Positions 25,001 through 32,984 of a DNA stretch of 64,000 nucleotides are shown in pieces. A model generated the notes under the pieces. The model made no database searches, was not told the DNA's origin, and saw only the letters and a list, made by a program, of their open reading frames with translations. The translations under genes and the position numbers were made by a program. The stretch's first letter is position 1, and the number at the start of each line of letters is the position of its first letter. Source of the DNA: JAWKWH01 sp963669455 (GTDB taxonomy: Bacteria > Pseudomonadota > Alphaproteobacteria > Rhizobiales > Rhizobiaceae); NCBI GenBank assembly GCA_963669455.1, contig OY770026.1:3038001-3102000 (forward strand), in the 5' to 3' direction.

Positions 25001-25867
25001 TTAAGAATGCGCCCATTCCAGATAGAGTTCGCGTGCCCGTTTCGCAACCGGACCAGGCTGTAAATCCCGATCTTCTATCCGGCTTACAGGAACAATCTTG
25101 GAGTGGTTGCCGGTTGAGAATATTTCGTCGGCCTTCAAAAAGTCGTCCACTTTCAGGGAGCTTTCGATGACGGGCATTCCGGTATCGCCCAGCAGCGACA
25201 TGGTACGCGAGCGGGTGATGCCGGATAAAAAGGTTCCGTTTGTTACCGGGGTCTGGATGGCCCCGTCCTTGACGATGAAGATATTCGAGGTCGCGGTTTC
25301 GGCGACATTGCCCAGCATGTCGAGCACGAGTGCATTGTCGAACCCGCGGCCGGATGCCTCGATGATGGCGCGTGCATTGTTGGGGTAGAGGCAACCTGCT
25401 TTCGCGTTGGTCGGCATGGTTTCCAGCGATGGCCGCCTGAAAGGCGACACGGTCATCGAAAACCCAGATGGCGGAATCATCGGCGCCTCAAAAAGACAAA
25501 GACAAAAGCGCGTCGAAGCGGGGTCTGCCGGAACGCCCATATAGCCGCCGTGCTCGGCCCAATACATCGGTTTGATATAAACGGCCGTATTGCCGTCAAA
25601 CTTTTTCAGCCCCTCCCAGGTCAAGCCCACGATCTCGTCCATCGTTTTTACCGGTTCAAGGCCGAGTGCGGTCGCGCTCGCGTTAACGCGTGCCGCATGC
25701 CGGTCAAGGTCGGGGGCAACACCCTCAAACCACCTTGCCCCGTCAAAAACGCTTGACCCCAGCCAGATCGCATGGGTGCGCGGCCCGACAATAGCGGGAT
25801 TGCCCTCACACCAGTCGCCATCGACAAATGTCCATGTCGCGGTCTGTGCACTCGTATCGACAGTCAT
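25001..25867 (-). CDS. branched-chain amino acid aminotransferase (class IV PLP)
   Basis: A 288-aa fold-type IV aminotransferase, probably acting on leucine, isoleucine and valine with 2-oxoglutarate. Conserved landmarks are LGSSVFDGARWFEG, VYIKPMYWAE, the PLP-lysine region NAKAGCLYPNN, DMLGNVAETATSNIFIV and FLSGITRSR. I chose the ATG at 25867, preceded by GGAG at seven bases; the longer frame at 25900 would include regulatory DNA. A second class IV activity, such as D-amino acid or aminodeoxychorismate enzymes, is less likely given the length and motifs. Confidence 0.85.
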   Translation of the reverse strand: MTVDTSAQTATWTFVDGDWCEGNPAIVGPRTHAIWLGSSVFDGARWFEGVAPDLDRHAARVNASATALGLEPVKTMDEIVGLTWEGLKKFDGNTAVYIKPMYWAEHGGYMGVPADPASTRFCLCLFEAPMIPPSGFSMTVSPFRRPSLETMPTNAKAGCLYPNNARAIIEASGRGFDNALVLDMLGNVAETATSNIFIVKDGAIQTPVTNGTFLSGITRSRTMSLLGDTGMPVIESSLKVDDFLKADEIFSTGNHSKIVPVSRIEDRDLQPGPVAKRARELYLEWAHS

Positions 25868-25894
25868 CCTGTACTCCAGAAAATTCATTTTTTT

Positions 25895-25937
25895 GGTCAA
25901 CTTGTCTCACTTGACCTTGCTCAACGGGTACGGTCAA
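25895..25937. promoter_or_regulatory. candidate operator: three GGTCAA half-sites
   Basis: GGTCAA at 25895-25900, its inverse TTGACC at 25911-25916 and a further GGTCAA at 25932-25937 lie between the divergent aminotransferase and haloacid dehalogenase starts. The first two form an inverted repeat with a 10-base spacer. A shared regulator is possible; none is encoded nearby. Confidence 0.35.
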
Positions 25938-25963
25938 GTCCAGCTTGGATTCAGGAGGCGAAA

Positions 25964-26623
25964 ATGGCTTACCAGGCTTATGTGTTTGATGCCTATGGCA
26001 CACTTTTCGATGTTCATGCTGCGGTGCGAAAACATGCCGGCGAGGCCGGCCCGGACGGGCAGTTGCTTTCCGATATCTGGCGGGCCAAGCAGTTGGAATA
26101 TTCCTGGGTCCGGACACTGATGGGTAATTATCAGGATTTCTGGAAACTGACCGAACAGGCGCTTGATTTTGCCTTCGCGAAAGTGCCCTCCGTCGATCCG
26201 TCTTTGCGGCAGAAATTATTGGACGCCTATTGGCATCTCGACTGCTACGAGGAGGTGCCGGCAGTGTTGCGGACACTAAAGGAGAGCGGCGCGCGGGTCG
26301 CCATCTTGTCGAACGGCTCGCCTAAGATGCTTGAGGCCGCCGTCAAGTCTGCGGCACTGGACGATATTCTCGATGACGTTTTTTCGGTTGCTGCCATCGA
26401 ACGTTTCAAGGCCGTGCCCGAAGTCTACGACATGGTCACCACCGCCTGGCGGCTTTATCCCGATTCAATATCGTTTCAATCGTCAAATCGATGGGATATC
26501 GCTGGCGCCAAGAAATTCGGCTTTCACACGGTGTGGATCAATCGCGCATCACAGCCCGACGAATATGCCGATTTTTCCGCCGACGCGATATTGCCGTCAC
26601 TGGAAGGGCTGACTGCGGTTTAG
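25964..26623 (+). CDS. haloacid dehalogenase type II (HAD superfamily)
   Basis: A 219-aa hydrolase of the L-2-haloacid dehalogenase subfamily. The nucleophile Asp is in VFDAYGTLFD, a Ser/Asn in ILSNGSP, a Lys in ERFKAVPEVY, and the signature SSNRWDIAGAKKFGFHTVWINR closes the active site. It may cleave short 2-haloalkanoic acids, although many relatives are phosphatases. The ATG follows AGGAGG closely. It diverges from the aminotransferase gene and converges with the HerA-like gene. Confidence 0.9.
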   Translation: MAYQAYVFDAYGTLFDVHAAVRKHAGEAGPDGQLLSDIWRAKQLEYSWVRTLMGNYQDFWKLTEQALDFAFAKVPSVDPSLRQKLLDAYWHLDCYEEVPAVLRTLKESGARVAILSNGSPKMLEAAVKSAALDDILDDVFSVAAIERFKAVPEVYDMVTTAWRLYPDSISFQSSNRWDIAGAKKFGFHTVWINRASQPDEYADFSADAILPSLEGLTAV

Positions 26624-26653
26624 GGTCTGTTGAGAAGCCGATTCCGAATAGCC

Positions 26654-26682
26654 GCTCAAACGATTGAGCCTATTTGCTTTTT
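26654..26682 (+). terminator. rho-independent terminator after the dehalogenase gene
   Basis: GCTCAA / TTGAGC stem with ACGA loop at 26654-26669, followed by CTATTTG and a run of T at 26677-26682, 30 bases after the dehalogenase stop and just before the stop of the convergent HerA-like gene. Confidence 0.6.
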
Positions 26683-26689
26683 TCTTCGA

Positions 26690-28396
26690 CTACCGGCCGC
26701 GCTTTAAACTGCCCAATATGCCACGGACAATCGCCCGGCCGACCGATGAGCCGACGGCGCGGACAACCGATTTGATCGCGGCCTCAGCAACCGACTGGCG
26801 GTTGGAGCGGCGTTTTGAGCGCCTTCTTTTGCGTGACCGCGACGTCCGGCGTCGGCCCCGCCGGTCATAATCGTCATCTTCATCATCATCGCCAAAGCCG
26901 GGGATCGCCCATCGCGAGCGGCGGGGTTCATATTCGCGCTCTTCCTCCTCGCGCTCACGCTTTTCTTCTTCCCGTTCGCGGCGTTCGCGCATTTCTTCCT
27001 CGCGTTCGCGGCGTTCGCGCATTTCTTCCTCGCGTTCGCGGCGTTCTTCTTCCTCCTCTTCCAGACGCTCGGCCTCTTCCTCCAGACGGGCTGCCTCTTT
27101 TGCTCTTTCCTGCAGGACTTCAAAAGCCGATTGCCGGTCGATGGTTTCATCATACTGGCCGGCAAGCGGGCTTTCGGCCATGATCTTGCGGCGCTCTTCT
27201 TCAGTCAGCGGCCCCAGTCTTGATGCGGGCGGACGGATCAGCGTTCGCTGAACCATCGACGGAACGGCCTTGGCCTCCATGGTCGATACCAGCGCCTCGC
27301 CGACACCAAGCTTTGTGATGGCCTCGAAGCAATCGAAATCCGGGTTCGGGCGGAACGTATCGGCGGCGGTTTTTACGGCCTTTTGTTCGCGCGGCGTATA
27401 GGCGCGCAGTGCATGCTGGATGCGATTGCCAAGCTGGGCCAGCACGCCGTCTGGAACATCAAGCGGATTTTGGGTGACGAAATAGACGCCAACGCCTTTC
27501 GAACGGATCAGGCGCACGACCTGCTCAACCCGTTCGAGCAGGATTTTCGGCGCTTCATCAAACAACAGATGCGCTTCATCAAAGAAAAACACCGCCTTTG
27601 GTTTGCCGGCGTCGCCCACCTCCGGCAGTTCCTCAAACAGTTCCGACATCAGCCACAGCAGGAATGTTGCATAAAGGCGCGGGTTCATCATCAGCTTATC
27701 GGCGGCCAGCACGTTGATCGCGCCACGCCCGTCGCGGGTCGTGCGCATCAGATCGGCAATTTTTAGCGCTGGCTCGCCGAAAAAATTCTCCGCGCCCTGC
27801 TGCTCGAGCACAAGAAGCGCGCGTTGAATCGCGCCGACCGATGCACTGGTTATATTGCCGTATTTGGTGCCGATTTCGCCAGCACGCTCCGCGATGTTGG
27901 CGAGCAATGCCTGCAGATCCTTCATATCGAGCAAGGCCAGGCCTTCGTCATCGGCAATTTTAAAAGCAATGTTGACGATACCTTCCTGCGCTTCCGACAG
28001 ATCCATCAACCTGGAGAGAAGCAAAGGTCCCATTTCCGATACAGTCGCGCGGATTGGATGACCCTTCTCGCCGAACAAATCCCAGAAAATGGCCGGGAAT
28101 TCCCGAAATTCATAGGGATCAAGCCCGATTGTCTGGGCGCGTTTGGTCAGAAAATCCTTTTCCTCACCCATTGCCGCGATACCCGACAGATCGCCCTTGA
28201 TGTCGGCACAGAAGACTGGAACGCCGGCATTGGAAAATCCCTCGGCCAGGATTTGCAGCGTCACCGTCTTGCCGGTTCCGGTGGCACCGGTCACCAGCCC
28301 GTGACGATTGCCGTATTTCAGCAGCAGCTCTTCCGGTTTTTGATATTTGTCATCGGGCGTTCTGCTCGCTCCGAGAAATATCCGGTCGTCCTGCAT
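26690..28396 (-). CDS. HerA-like ATPase, DUF853/YjgR family
   Basis: A 568-aa P-loop ATPase of the HerA/FtsK superfamily (DUF853, E. coli YjgR). Walker A is GATGTGKTVTLQ near residue 35, Walker B is KAVFFFDEAHLLFDEAP, and the HerA-type GVYFVTQNPLDVPDGVLAQLGNRIQHALRA is intact. The ATPase core ends near residue 420. After it comes a highly charged extension: a Glu/Arg coiled coil containing a 10-residue repeat, an acidic patch DDDEDDDYD, then a strongly basic Arg/Ser/Lys tail. I chose the ATG at 28396 after GGGGAG. Family function is unresolved; a membrane or DNA-associated role is possible. Confidence 0.88.
   Translation of the reverse strand: MQDDRIFLGASRTPDDKYQKPEELLLKYGNRHGLVTGATGTGKTVTLQILAEGFSNAGVPVFCADIKGDLSGIAAMGEEKDFLTKRAQTIGLDPYEFREFPAIFWDLFGEKGHPIRATVSEMGPLLLSRLMDLSEAQEGIVNIAFKIADDEGLALLDMKDLQALLANIAERAGEIGTKYGNITSASVGAIQRALLVLEQQGAENFFGEPALKIADLMRTTRDGRGAINVLAADKLMMNPRLYATFLLWLMSELFEELPEVGDAGKPKAVFFFDEAHLLFDEAPKILLERVEQVVRLIRSKGVGVYFVTQNPLDVPDGVLAQLGNRIQHALRAYTPREQKAVKTAADTFRPNPDFDCFEAITKLGVGEALVSTMEAKAVPSMVQRTLIRPPASRLGPLTEEERRKIMAESPLAGQYDETIDRQSAFEVLQERAKEAARLEEEAERLEEEEEERREREEEMRERREREEEMRERREREEEKREREEEEREYEPRRSRWAIPGFGDDDEDDDYDRRGRRRTSRSRKRRRSKRRSNRQSVAEAAIKSVVRAVGSSVGRAIVRGILGSLKRGR
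26971..27046 (-). repeat. in-frame 30-bp tandem repeat in the HerA-like gene
   Basis: The 30-bp unit beginning GCGTTCGCGCATTTCTTCCT (plus strand) occurs at 26981-27010 and 27011-27040 with partial units either side. It encodes repeated RREREEEMRE decapeptides of the coiled coil. Near identity at DNA level suggests recent expansion and possible length variation between strains. Confidence 0.8.
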
Positions 28397-28660
28397 GGCA
28401 AATCTCCCCAACTCCAAAGCTCGGGCACATGGATTGTCCCCGGGATCATGAACCTATCTCCTATAGTAAGTCAGCTCTCAGGGCTCAATGGCCACTGTTG
28501 CATCGAAGTGACAATCGGTTGCTTTTTTCAAGGTTGATCCTTCGATTGTGCGGGGAAGCGGCCCTCACGCGCTGTCTTAGGCCTTTGTTGCATTGCCGCA
28601 TGCAATGACACACCCTAATGTCCCGGCAATTCAACAGCAGCTTTGCGATGTTCCATCAAG

Positions 28661-30097
28661 ATGACAATCGGCGTTCTCAACAAATCAGCGTTTCCAGAGG
28701 TCGACGAAGCGGCTTGGCGCAGGCTCGCTGAAAAAGCATTGAAAGGTGCGACTATTGAGGACGCGCTTGCCAGTGATAGCGATGACAACATCGCTATTCA
28801 GCCGATCTATCCCCGGGTGGATGCAAGCCCGCTGGAACGGCGCGACGCTTCCTGTTCCTGGCATATTGTCCAGCGAATTGACGATCCGGATGTGGCGCGA
28901 GCGAACAAACAGGCTCTTGAGGATGCTGACAATGGTGCCACGGGACTGGCACTGGTGTTTGAAGGCGCACCCAACGCGTTTGGCTATGGCATTCCGGCAG
29001 ATCGGGAAGCGCTGCACAAAATCCTGGATCAGGTGCCTTTGGACAAGCTCTATCTCAGGCTCGATTCCCACCCGGCCAGTCGGGCTTCCATCGACTGGAT
29101 TATTGAGCTTTACGGTGCCCGCCGTATCGATCCGGCAGGATTGAAATTTTCGTTCGGGTTCGATCCGGCGGCGATCTTTGCGGGAACGGGCCGGCTCAAC
29201 ATGTCGGTGGAAGCTCTTAAAGCCTCGATGCCGCAGTCGCTGGCGCATTTTTTCGCACTCGGTTTGCCGGGCGTGCTGCTGGAGGCCGATGGCCGCGTCT
29301 TCCATAATGCAGGTGCAACAAGCGCCCAGGAACTGGGAGCAATGCTGGCGAGCGCCGTTTCACATCTTCGCATGTTCGAGCAGGCCCGCCAGCCGCTGAT
29401 CTATTCAGCGCCGCATATCGGGTTTTCGCTTTGCGTCGATCAGGACCAGTTTACGTCGATTGCCAAGATTCGGGCCTTGAAAAAATTATGGACCCGCGTT
29501 CAGCAGGCCTGCGGAATCGACGCATCGCCGGCCACCATCCATGCCGAAACATCGTATCGAATGATCAGCCTCCGCGATCCGGAGACAAATATCCTGCGAT
29601 CCACCATTGCGGCGTTTTCGGCGGCAATCGGCGGTGCCGATTCTATTTCGGTTATTGGCCACACCCTCGCCCATGGACTTCCAGATAAAGCTGCCCGCCG
29701 TATCGCGCGAAACACTCAATTGATCCTGGCAAAGGAAAGCCATCTGGATTTTGTCGGTGATCCTTCCGCCGGAGCCGGCGGCATCGAAGCCATTACCGAT
29801 GCTTTGTGCGAAAAAGCCTGGGAGGTGTTCCAGACCATCGAAACTGCCGGCGGGCTATTTTCCGTGCTTGCCTCTGGCCAGTTGCAGGGCGAAATCGGCG
29901 CCGCCAGAGATGCCCGGACGGCACGATATGCCGAAGGCGATATTGCGCTTGTCGGCACCAACAAATACCCGGCTGAAACAGACAGGCCCGTATCGGTGCT
30001 TGAAGCAGAAACCCGGCCAATGCCGACCGAAGGGGCTGTTTATTGCGACATCTTAAAGCCTATGAGGCTTGATGCATCGGGTGAGCTTCAACCATGA
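28661..30097 (+). CDS. mutA: methylmalonyl-CoA mutase small subunit
   Basis: Beta subunit of the heterodimeric methylmalonyl-CoA mutase, 478 aa. It has the TIM-barrel domain of the family (FEGAPNAFGYGIPADREALHKILDQVP, AETSYRMISLRDPETNILRSTIAAFSAAIGGADSISVIGH, RIARNTQLILAKESHLDFVGDPSAGAG) but no B12-binding DxHxxG motif, as expected for the non-catalytic subunit. I chose the second in-frame ATG (MTIGVLNKS). Its stop overlaps the mutB start (ATGA). The pair works in propionate and branched-chain catabolism, interconverting methylmalonyl-CoA and succinyl-CoA. Confidence 0.88.
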   Translation: MTIGVLNKSAFPEVDEAAWRRLAEKALKGATIEDALASDSDDNIAIQPIYPRVDASPLERRDASCSWHIVQRIDDPDVARANKQALEDADNGATGLALVFEGAPNAFGYGIPADREALHKILDQVPLDKLYLRLDSHPASRASIDWIIELYGARRIDPAGLKFSFGFDPAAIFAGTGRLNMSVEALKASMPQSLAHFFALGLPGVLLEADGRVFHNAGATSAQELGAMLASAVSHLRMFEQARQPLIYSAPHIGFSLCVDQDQFTSIAKIRALKKLWTRVQQACGIDASPATIHAETSYRMISLRDPETNILRSTIAAFSAAIGGADSISVIGHTLAHGLPDKAARRIARNTQLILAKESHLDFVGDPSAGAGGIEAITDALCEKAWEVFQTIETAGGLFSVLASGQLQGEIGAARDARTARYAEGDIALVGTNKYPAETDRPVSVLEAETRPMPTEGAVYCDILKPMRLDASGELQP

Positions 30098-32220
30098 TCC
30101 CTGATTTTTCCAAAGTTGATTGGCCCATCACAAGCCAGGGCAAGGCGGCTGACGATTCTGCGATCTGGAATACGCCTGAAGGGATCGCCGTCAAGCGGGG
30201 CTATGATAGCGGCGACCTTGAGGGATTAAAGTTTCTTGACACGTGGCCGGGCGCGGCCCCTTTTGTGCGCGGCCCCTACCCGACAATGTATCTGCAGCGG
30301 CCCTGGACCATCCGCCAGTATGCCGGCTATTCGACGGCTGAAGAATCCAACGCATTTTACCGGCGCAACCTTGCCGCCGGGCAAAAAGGCCTGTCGGTTG
30401 CCTTCGATCTGGCGACCCACCGCGGCTATGACAGCGACCACCCCCGGGTGGCCGGCGATGTCGGTATGGCCGGTGTGGCGATCGACACGCTGCTCGACAT
30501 GCAGCAATTGTTTGACGGCATTCCGCTTGATGAGATGACGGTCTCAATGACGATGAACGGCGCGGTGCTACCAATCCTGGCGCTTTATGTCGTTGCCGCG
30601 GAGGAACAAGGGGTAAGCCAGGAAAAGCTGGCCGGGACCATTCAAAACGACATTCTAAAAGAGTTTATGGTCCGCAACACCTATATCTACCCGCCCAAAC
30701 CATCGATGCGGATCGTTTCGGACATATTTTCCTATACGTCGGCCAATATGCCGAAGTTCAACTCGATCTCGATTTCCGGCTACCATATGCAGGAGGCAGG
30801 CGCATCGGCTGATCTCGAACTTGCCTACACGATCGCAGACGGCATCGACTATGCCCGCGCCGGCGTGGCGGCGGGACTGGACATCGACAGTTTCGCGCCA
30901 CGGCTGTCATTCTTCTGGGCGATTGGCATGAATTTCTTCATGGAAGTCGCCAAGATGCGCGCTGCACGGCTTTTGTGGGCGGTGTTGATGCAGAAGGAAT
31001 TCGCGCCAAAGGATGCACGATCGCTGTCGTTGCGCACCCATTGTCAAACGTCTGGCTGGTCGCTCACCGCGCAAGACCCTTACAACAATATCATGCGCAC
31101 AATGGTCGAAGCCATGGCGGCGACCCAGGGCCACACCCAGTCGCTACACACAAATTCATTCGACGAAGCGCTGGCGCTGCCGACCGATCATTCCGCCCGT
31201 ATTGCCAGGAACAGCCAACTTGTCCTGCAACTTGAATCCGGCACAACACGCATTATCGATCCATGGGGCGGATCGGCCTATGTGGAACGGCTGACACATG
31301 ATCTTGCCCAGCGCGCGCTGACGCATATCGACGAGGTTGAAGGTCTCGGCGGAATGGCTGCCGCGATCGAACAGGGCATTCCGAAACTTCGCATTGAGGA
31401 AGCGGCGGCGAGAACGCAGGCGCGGATCGATTCGGGCGAACAACCGGTCATCGGCGTCAATGCCTACCGGCCCGGACATGACATCGAGGTTGATGTTTTG
31501 AAGATCGACAATGCGGAAGTGCGAGCCCGCCAGCTGGCCAAACTGCAATCGCTGAAAGGGACGCGGGACGTCGGTGCGGTCGAAACAGCGCTACAGGCCC
31601 TGTCAAAGGCGGCGGAAGGTGACGGCAATCTATTGGAATTTGCCATCAAGGCGGCGCGCGCGCGTGCCACAGTCGGCGAAATCAGCCTGGCGCTTGAAAA
31701 GGTCTATGGCCGCCATGTTGCCGAGATCAAAATGATTTCGGGTGTCTATGGCAGCGCAATGGACAAGATCCCGGCCGCCGGCCGGGTTTTGGAGAAAATC
31801 GAAACCTGGCGCAAAACCCATGACAGCCCGCCGCGCATGCTGGTTGCAAAAATGGGTCAGGACGGTCACGACAGGGGTCAAAAGGTCATCGCAACCGCTT
31901 TTTCCGATCTTGGTTTCGATGTGGTCGTCGGCTCGATGTTTCAAACGCCTGAGGAAGTCGCCAAACTTGCCGTTGACAGCGGCGTACAGATCATCGGCGC
32001 CTCGTCGCTTACCGCCGGTCACCTGACCATGGTACCGGAATTAAAACAGGCTTTAACCAGATTGGGAGCTGCCGATGTGCTGATTGCAATCGGCGGCGTC
32101 ATTCCTCCACAGGACTATGATGCCGTTACCAAGGCGGGGGCGGATGCCATCTTCCCGCCCGGCACGATCATTCCCGAAGCCGCCGAATTACTGCTGGATA
32201 CGCTGATCGAACGGGCGTGA
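30094..32220 (+). CDS. mutB: methylmalonyl-CoA mutase large (catalytic) subunit
   Basis: A 708-aa adenosylcobalamin-dependent mutase. The substrate domain has RGPYPTMYLQRPWTIRQYAGYSTAEESN, FDLATHRGYDSDHPRV and the QSLHTNSFDEALALPTDHSARIARNSQ region. The C-terminal B12 domain has the cobalt-ligand motif KMGQDGHDRGQKVIA, VGSMFQTPEEVA and a GGVIPPQDYD segment. Full length, with all motifs present. Translationally coupled to mutA. No epimerase or MeaB-type chaperone gene is next to it. Confidence 0.95.
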   Translation: MIPDFSKVDWPITSQGKAADDSAIWNTPEGIAVKRGYDSGDLEGLKFLDTWPGAAPFVRGPYPTMYLQRPWTIRQYAGYSTAEESNAFYRRNLAAGQKGLSVAFDLATHRGYDSDHPRVAGDVGMAGVAIDTLLDMQQLFDGIPLDEMTVSMTMNGAVLPILALYVVAAEEQGVSQEKLAGTIQNDILKEFMVRNTYIYPPKPSMRIVSDIFSYTSANMPKFNSISISGYHMQEAGASADLELAYTIADGIDYARAGVAAGLDIDSFAPRLSFFWAIGMNFFMEVAKMRAARLLWAVLMQKEFAPKDARSLSLRTHCQTSGWSLTAQDPYNNIMRTMVEAMAATQGHTQSLHTNSFDEALALPTDHSARIARNSQLVLQLESGTTRIIDPWGGSAYVERLTHDLAQRALTHIDEVEGLGGMAAAIEQGIPKLRIEEAAARTQARIDSGEQPVIGVNAYRPGHDIEVDVLKIDNAEVRARQLAKLQSLKGTRDVGAVETALQALSKAAEGDGNLLEFAIKAARARATVGEISLALEKVYGRHVAEIKMISGVYGSAMDKIPAAGRVLEKIETWRKTHDSPPRMLVAKMGQDGHDRGQKVIATAFSDLGFDVVVGSMFQTPEEVAKLAVDSGVQIIGASSLTAGHLTMVPELKQALTRLGAADVLIAIGGVIPPQDYDAVTKAGADAIFPPGTIIPEAAELLLDTLIERA

Positions 32221-32260
32221 ATTCGCCTCCGTTATAACTGATGTTGTAATTGGTGAATTT

Positions 32261-32288
32261 TGATGTTATAAGCATTGTTATAACATCA
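32261..32288. promoter_or_regulatory. palindromic operator of the toxin-antitoxin operon
   Basis: Perfect 11-bp inverted repeat: left arm TGATGTTATAA at 32261-32271, right arm at 32278-32288, spacer GCATTG. It ends 11 bases before the antitoxin ATG. A related GTTATAAC lies at 32231-32238. AbrB-type antitoxins bind palindromes over their own promoters, so this is the likely autoregulatory site. Confidence 0.7.
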
Positions 32289-32299
32289 GGATCAGGACC

Positions 32300-32530
32300 A
32301 TGAACACGACAATCCGCAAAATAGGCAATTCCGAAGGCGTTATCATCCCGAAGGATGTGTTGGAAGATATGCACCTGACGGCGGGCGACAATGTTGTATT
32401 GGTTCGCGATGGCAATGATCTGCGAATCAAGCGTCTTGAAGATGATGCAGAGGAATTCGAGCGCAAGATGAAAATCGCCCGCGAGCGAATGAAAAAGTAT
32501 GAAGTTGCTTTGCGCGAATTGGCAAAGTGA
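32300..32530 (+). CDS. AbrB/MazE-type antitoxin
   Basis: A 76-aa protein with a SpoVT/AbrB swapped-hairpin DNA-binding domain at the N-terminus (MNTTIRKIGNSEGVIIPKDVLEDMHLTAGDNVVLV) and a charged helical C-terminus (EEFERKMKIARERMKKYEVALREL) suited to wrapping the toxin. Its stop overlaps the toxin start (GTGA). It should neutralise the Doc-type toxin and repress the operon through the palindrome just upstream. Confidence 0.88.
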   Translation: MNTTIRKIGNSEGVIIPKDVLEDMHLTAGDNVVLVRDGNDLRIKRLEDDAEEFERKMKIARERMKKYEVALRELAK

Positions 32531-32913
32531 TTGAGTTTCACGACCGCACCTTCATAGAAGCCGCTCATGCTGAACAACTTCGTCTGCATGGCGGCGCTTC
32601 TGGCTTGCGCGATGAAGGCATGCTGGAATCGGCGTTAGCCCGGCCAGAGCAGAAACACCATTATGGTGAAGAGGACCTGTTTGTTCTCGCTGCGGCCTAT
32701 CTGTTCGGCCTTGCCAAGAATCATCCGTTCGTTGATGGCAACAAACGTACGGCATGGGTTGCAGCGGACCTGTTTTTATATTTCAACGGCTACAGCGTTG
32801 AAGCTGACCCGCATGACGTTATCGAGTTCGTTTTGTCGGTTGCAGCCGGTACTATCGACGAAGTTGGCGCAGCGATGTTTTTTCGTGATTTTGCGGTAGC
32901 AATCGACCAATAG
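32527..32913 (+). CDS. doc: Doc-family (Fic fold) toxin
   Basis: A 128-aa death-on-curing toxin. Fic motif HPFVDGNKRTAW is intact, and the N-terminal EAAHAEQLRLHGGASGLRDEGMLESALARPE is typical of Doc. Doc proteins phosphorylate elongation factor Tu and stop translation. The start is GTG, overlapping the antitoxin stop. AbrB-type antitoxin with Doc is a less common pairing than Phd with Doc, but is found in alphaproteobacteria. The complete motif suggests the toxin is functional. Confidence 0.9.
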   Translation: MIEFHDRTFIEAAHAEQLRLHGGASGLRDEGMLESALARPEQKHHYGEEDLFVLAAAYLFGLAKNHPFVDGNKRTAWVAADLFLYFNGYSVEADPHDVIEFVLSVAAGTIDEVGAAMFFRDFAVAIDQ

Positions 32914-32984
32914 AGCCAAGTCCCGATCTGGCACAATTTTGACTGGCATAAAACCTGCTCCGTATCGTTATCGAGAGGAGCGGT

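Noticed and set aside
26971..27046. CRISPR-like tandem array of 30-bp units
   Set aside because: The units are directly adjacent without spacers and lie in frame within the HerA-like gene, encoding a charged coiled coil.
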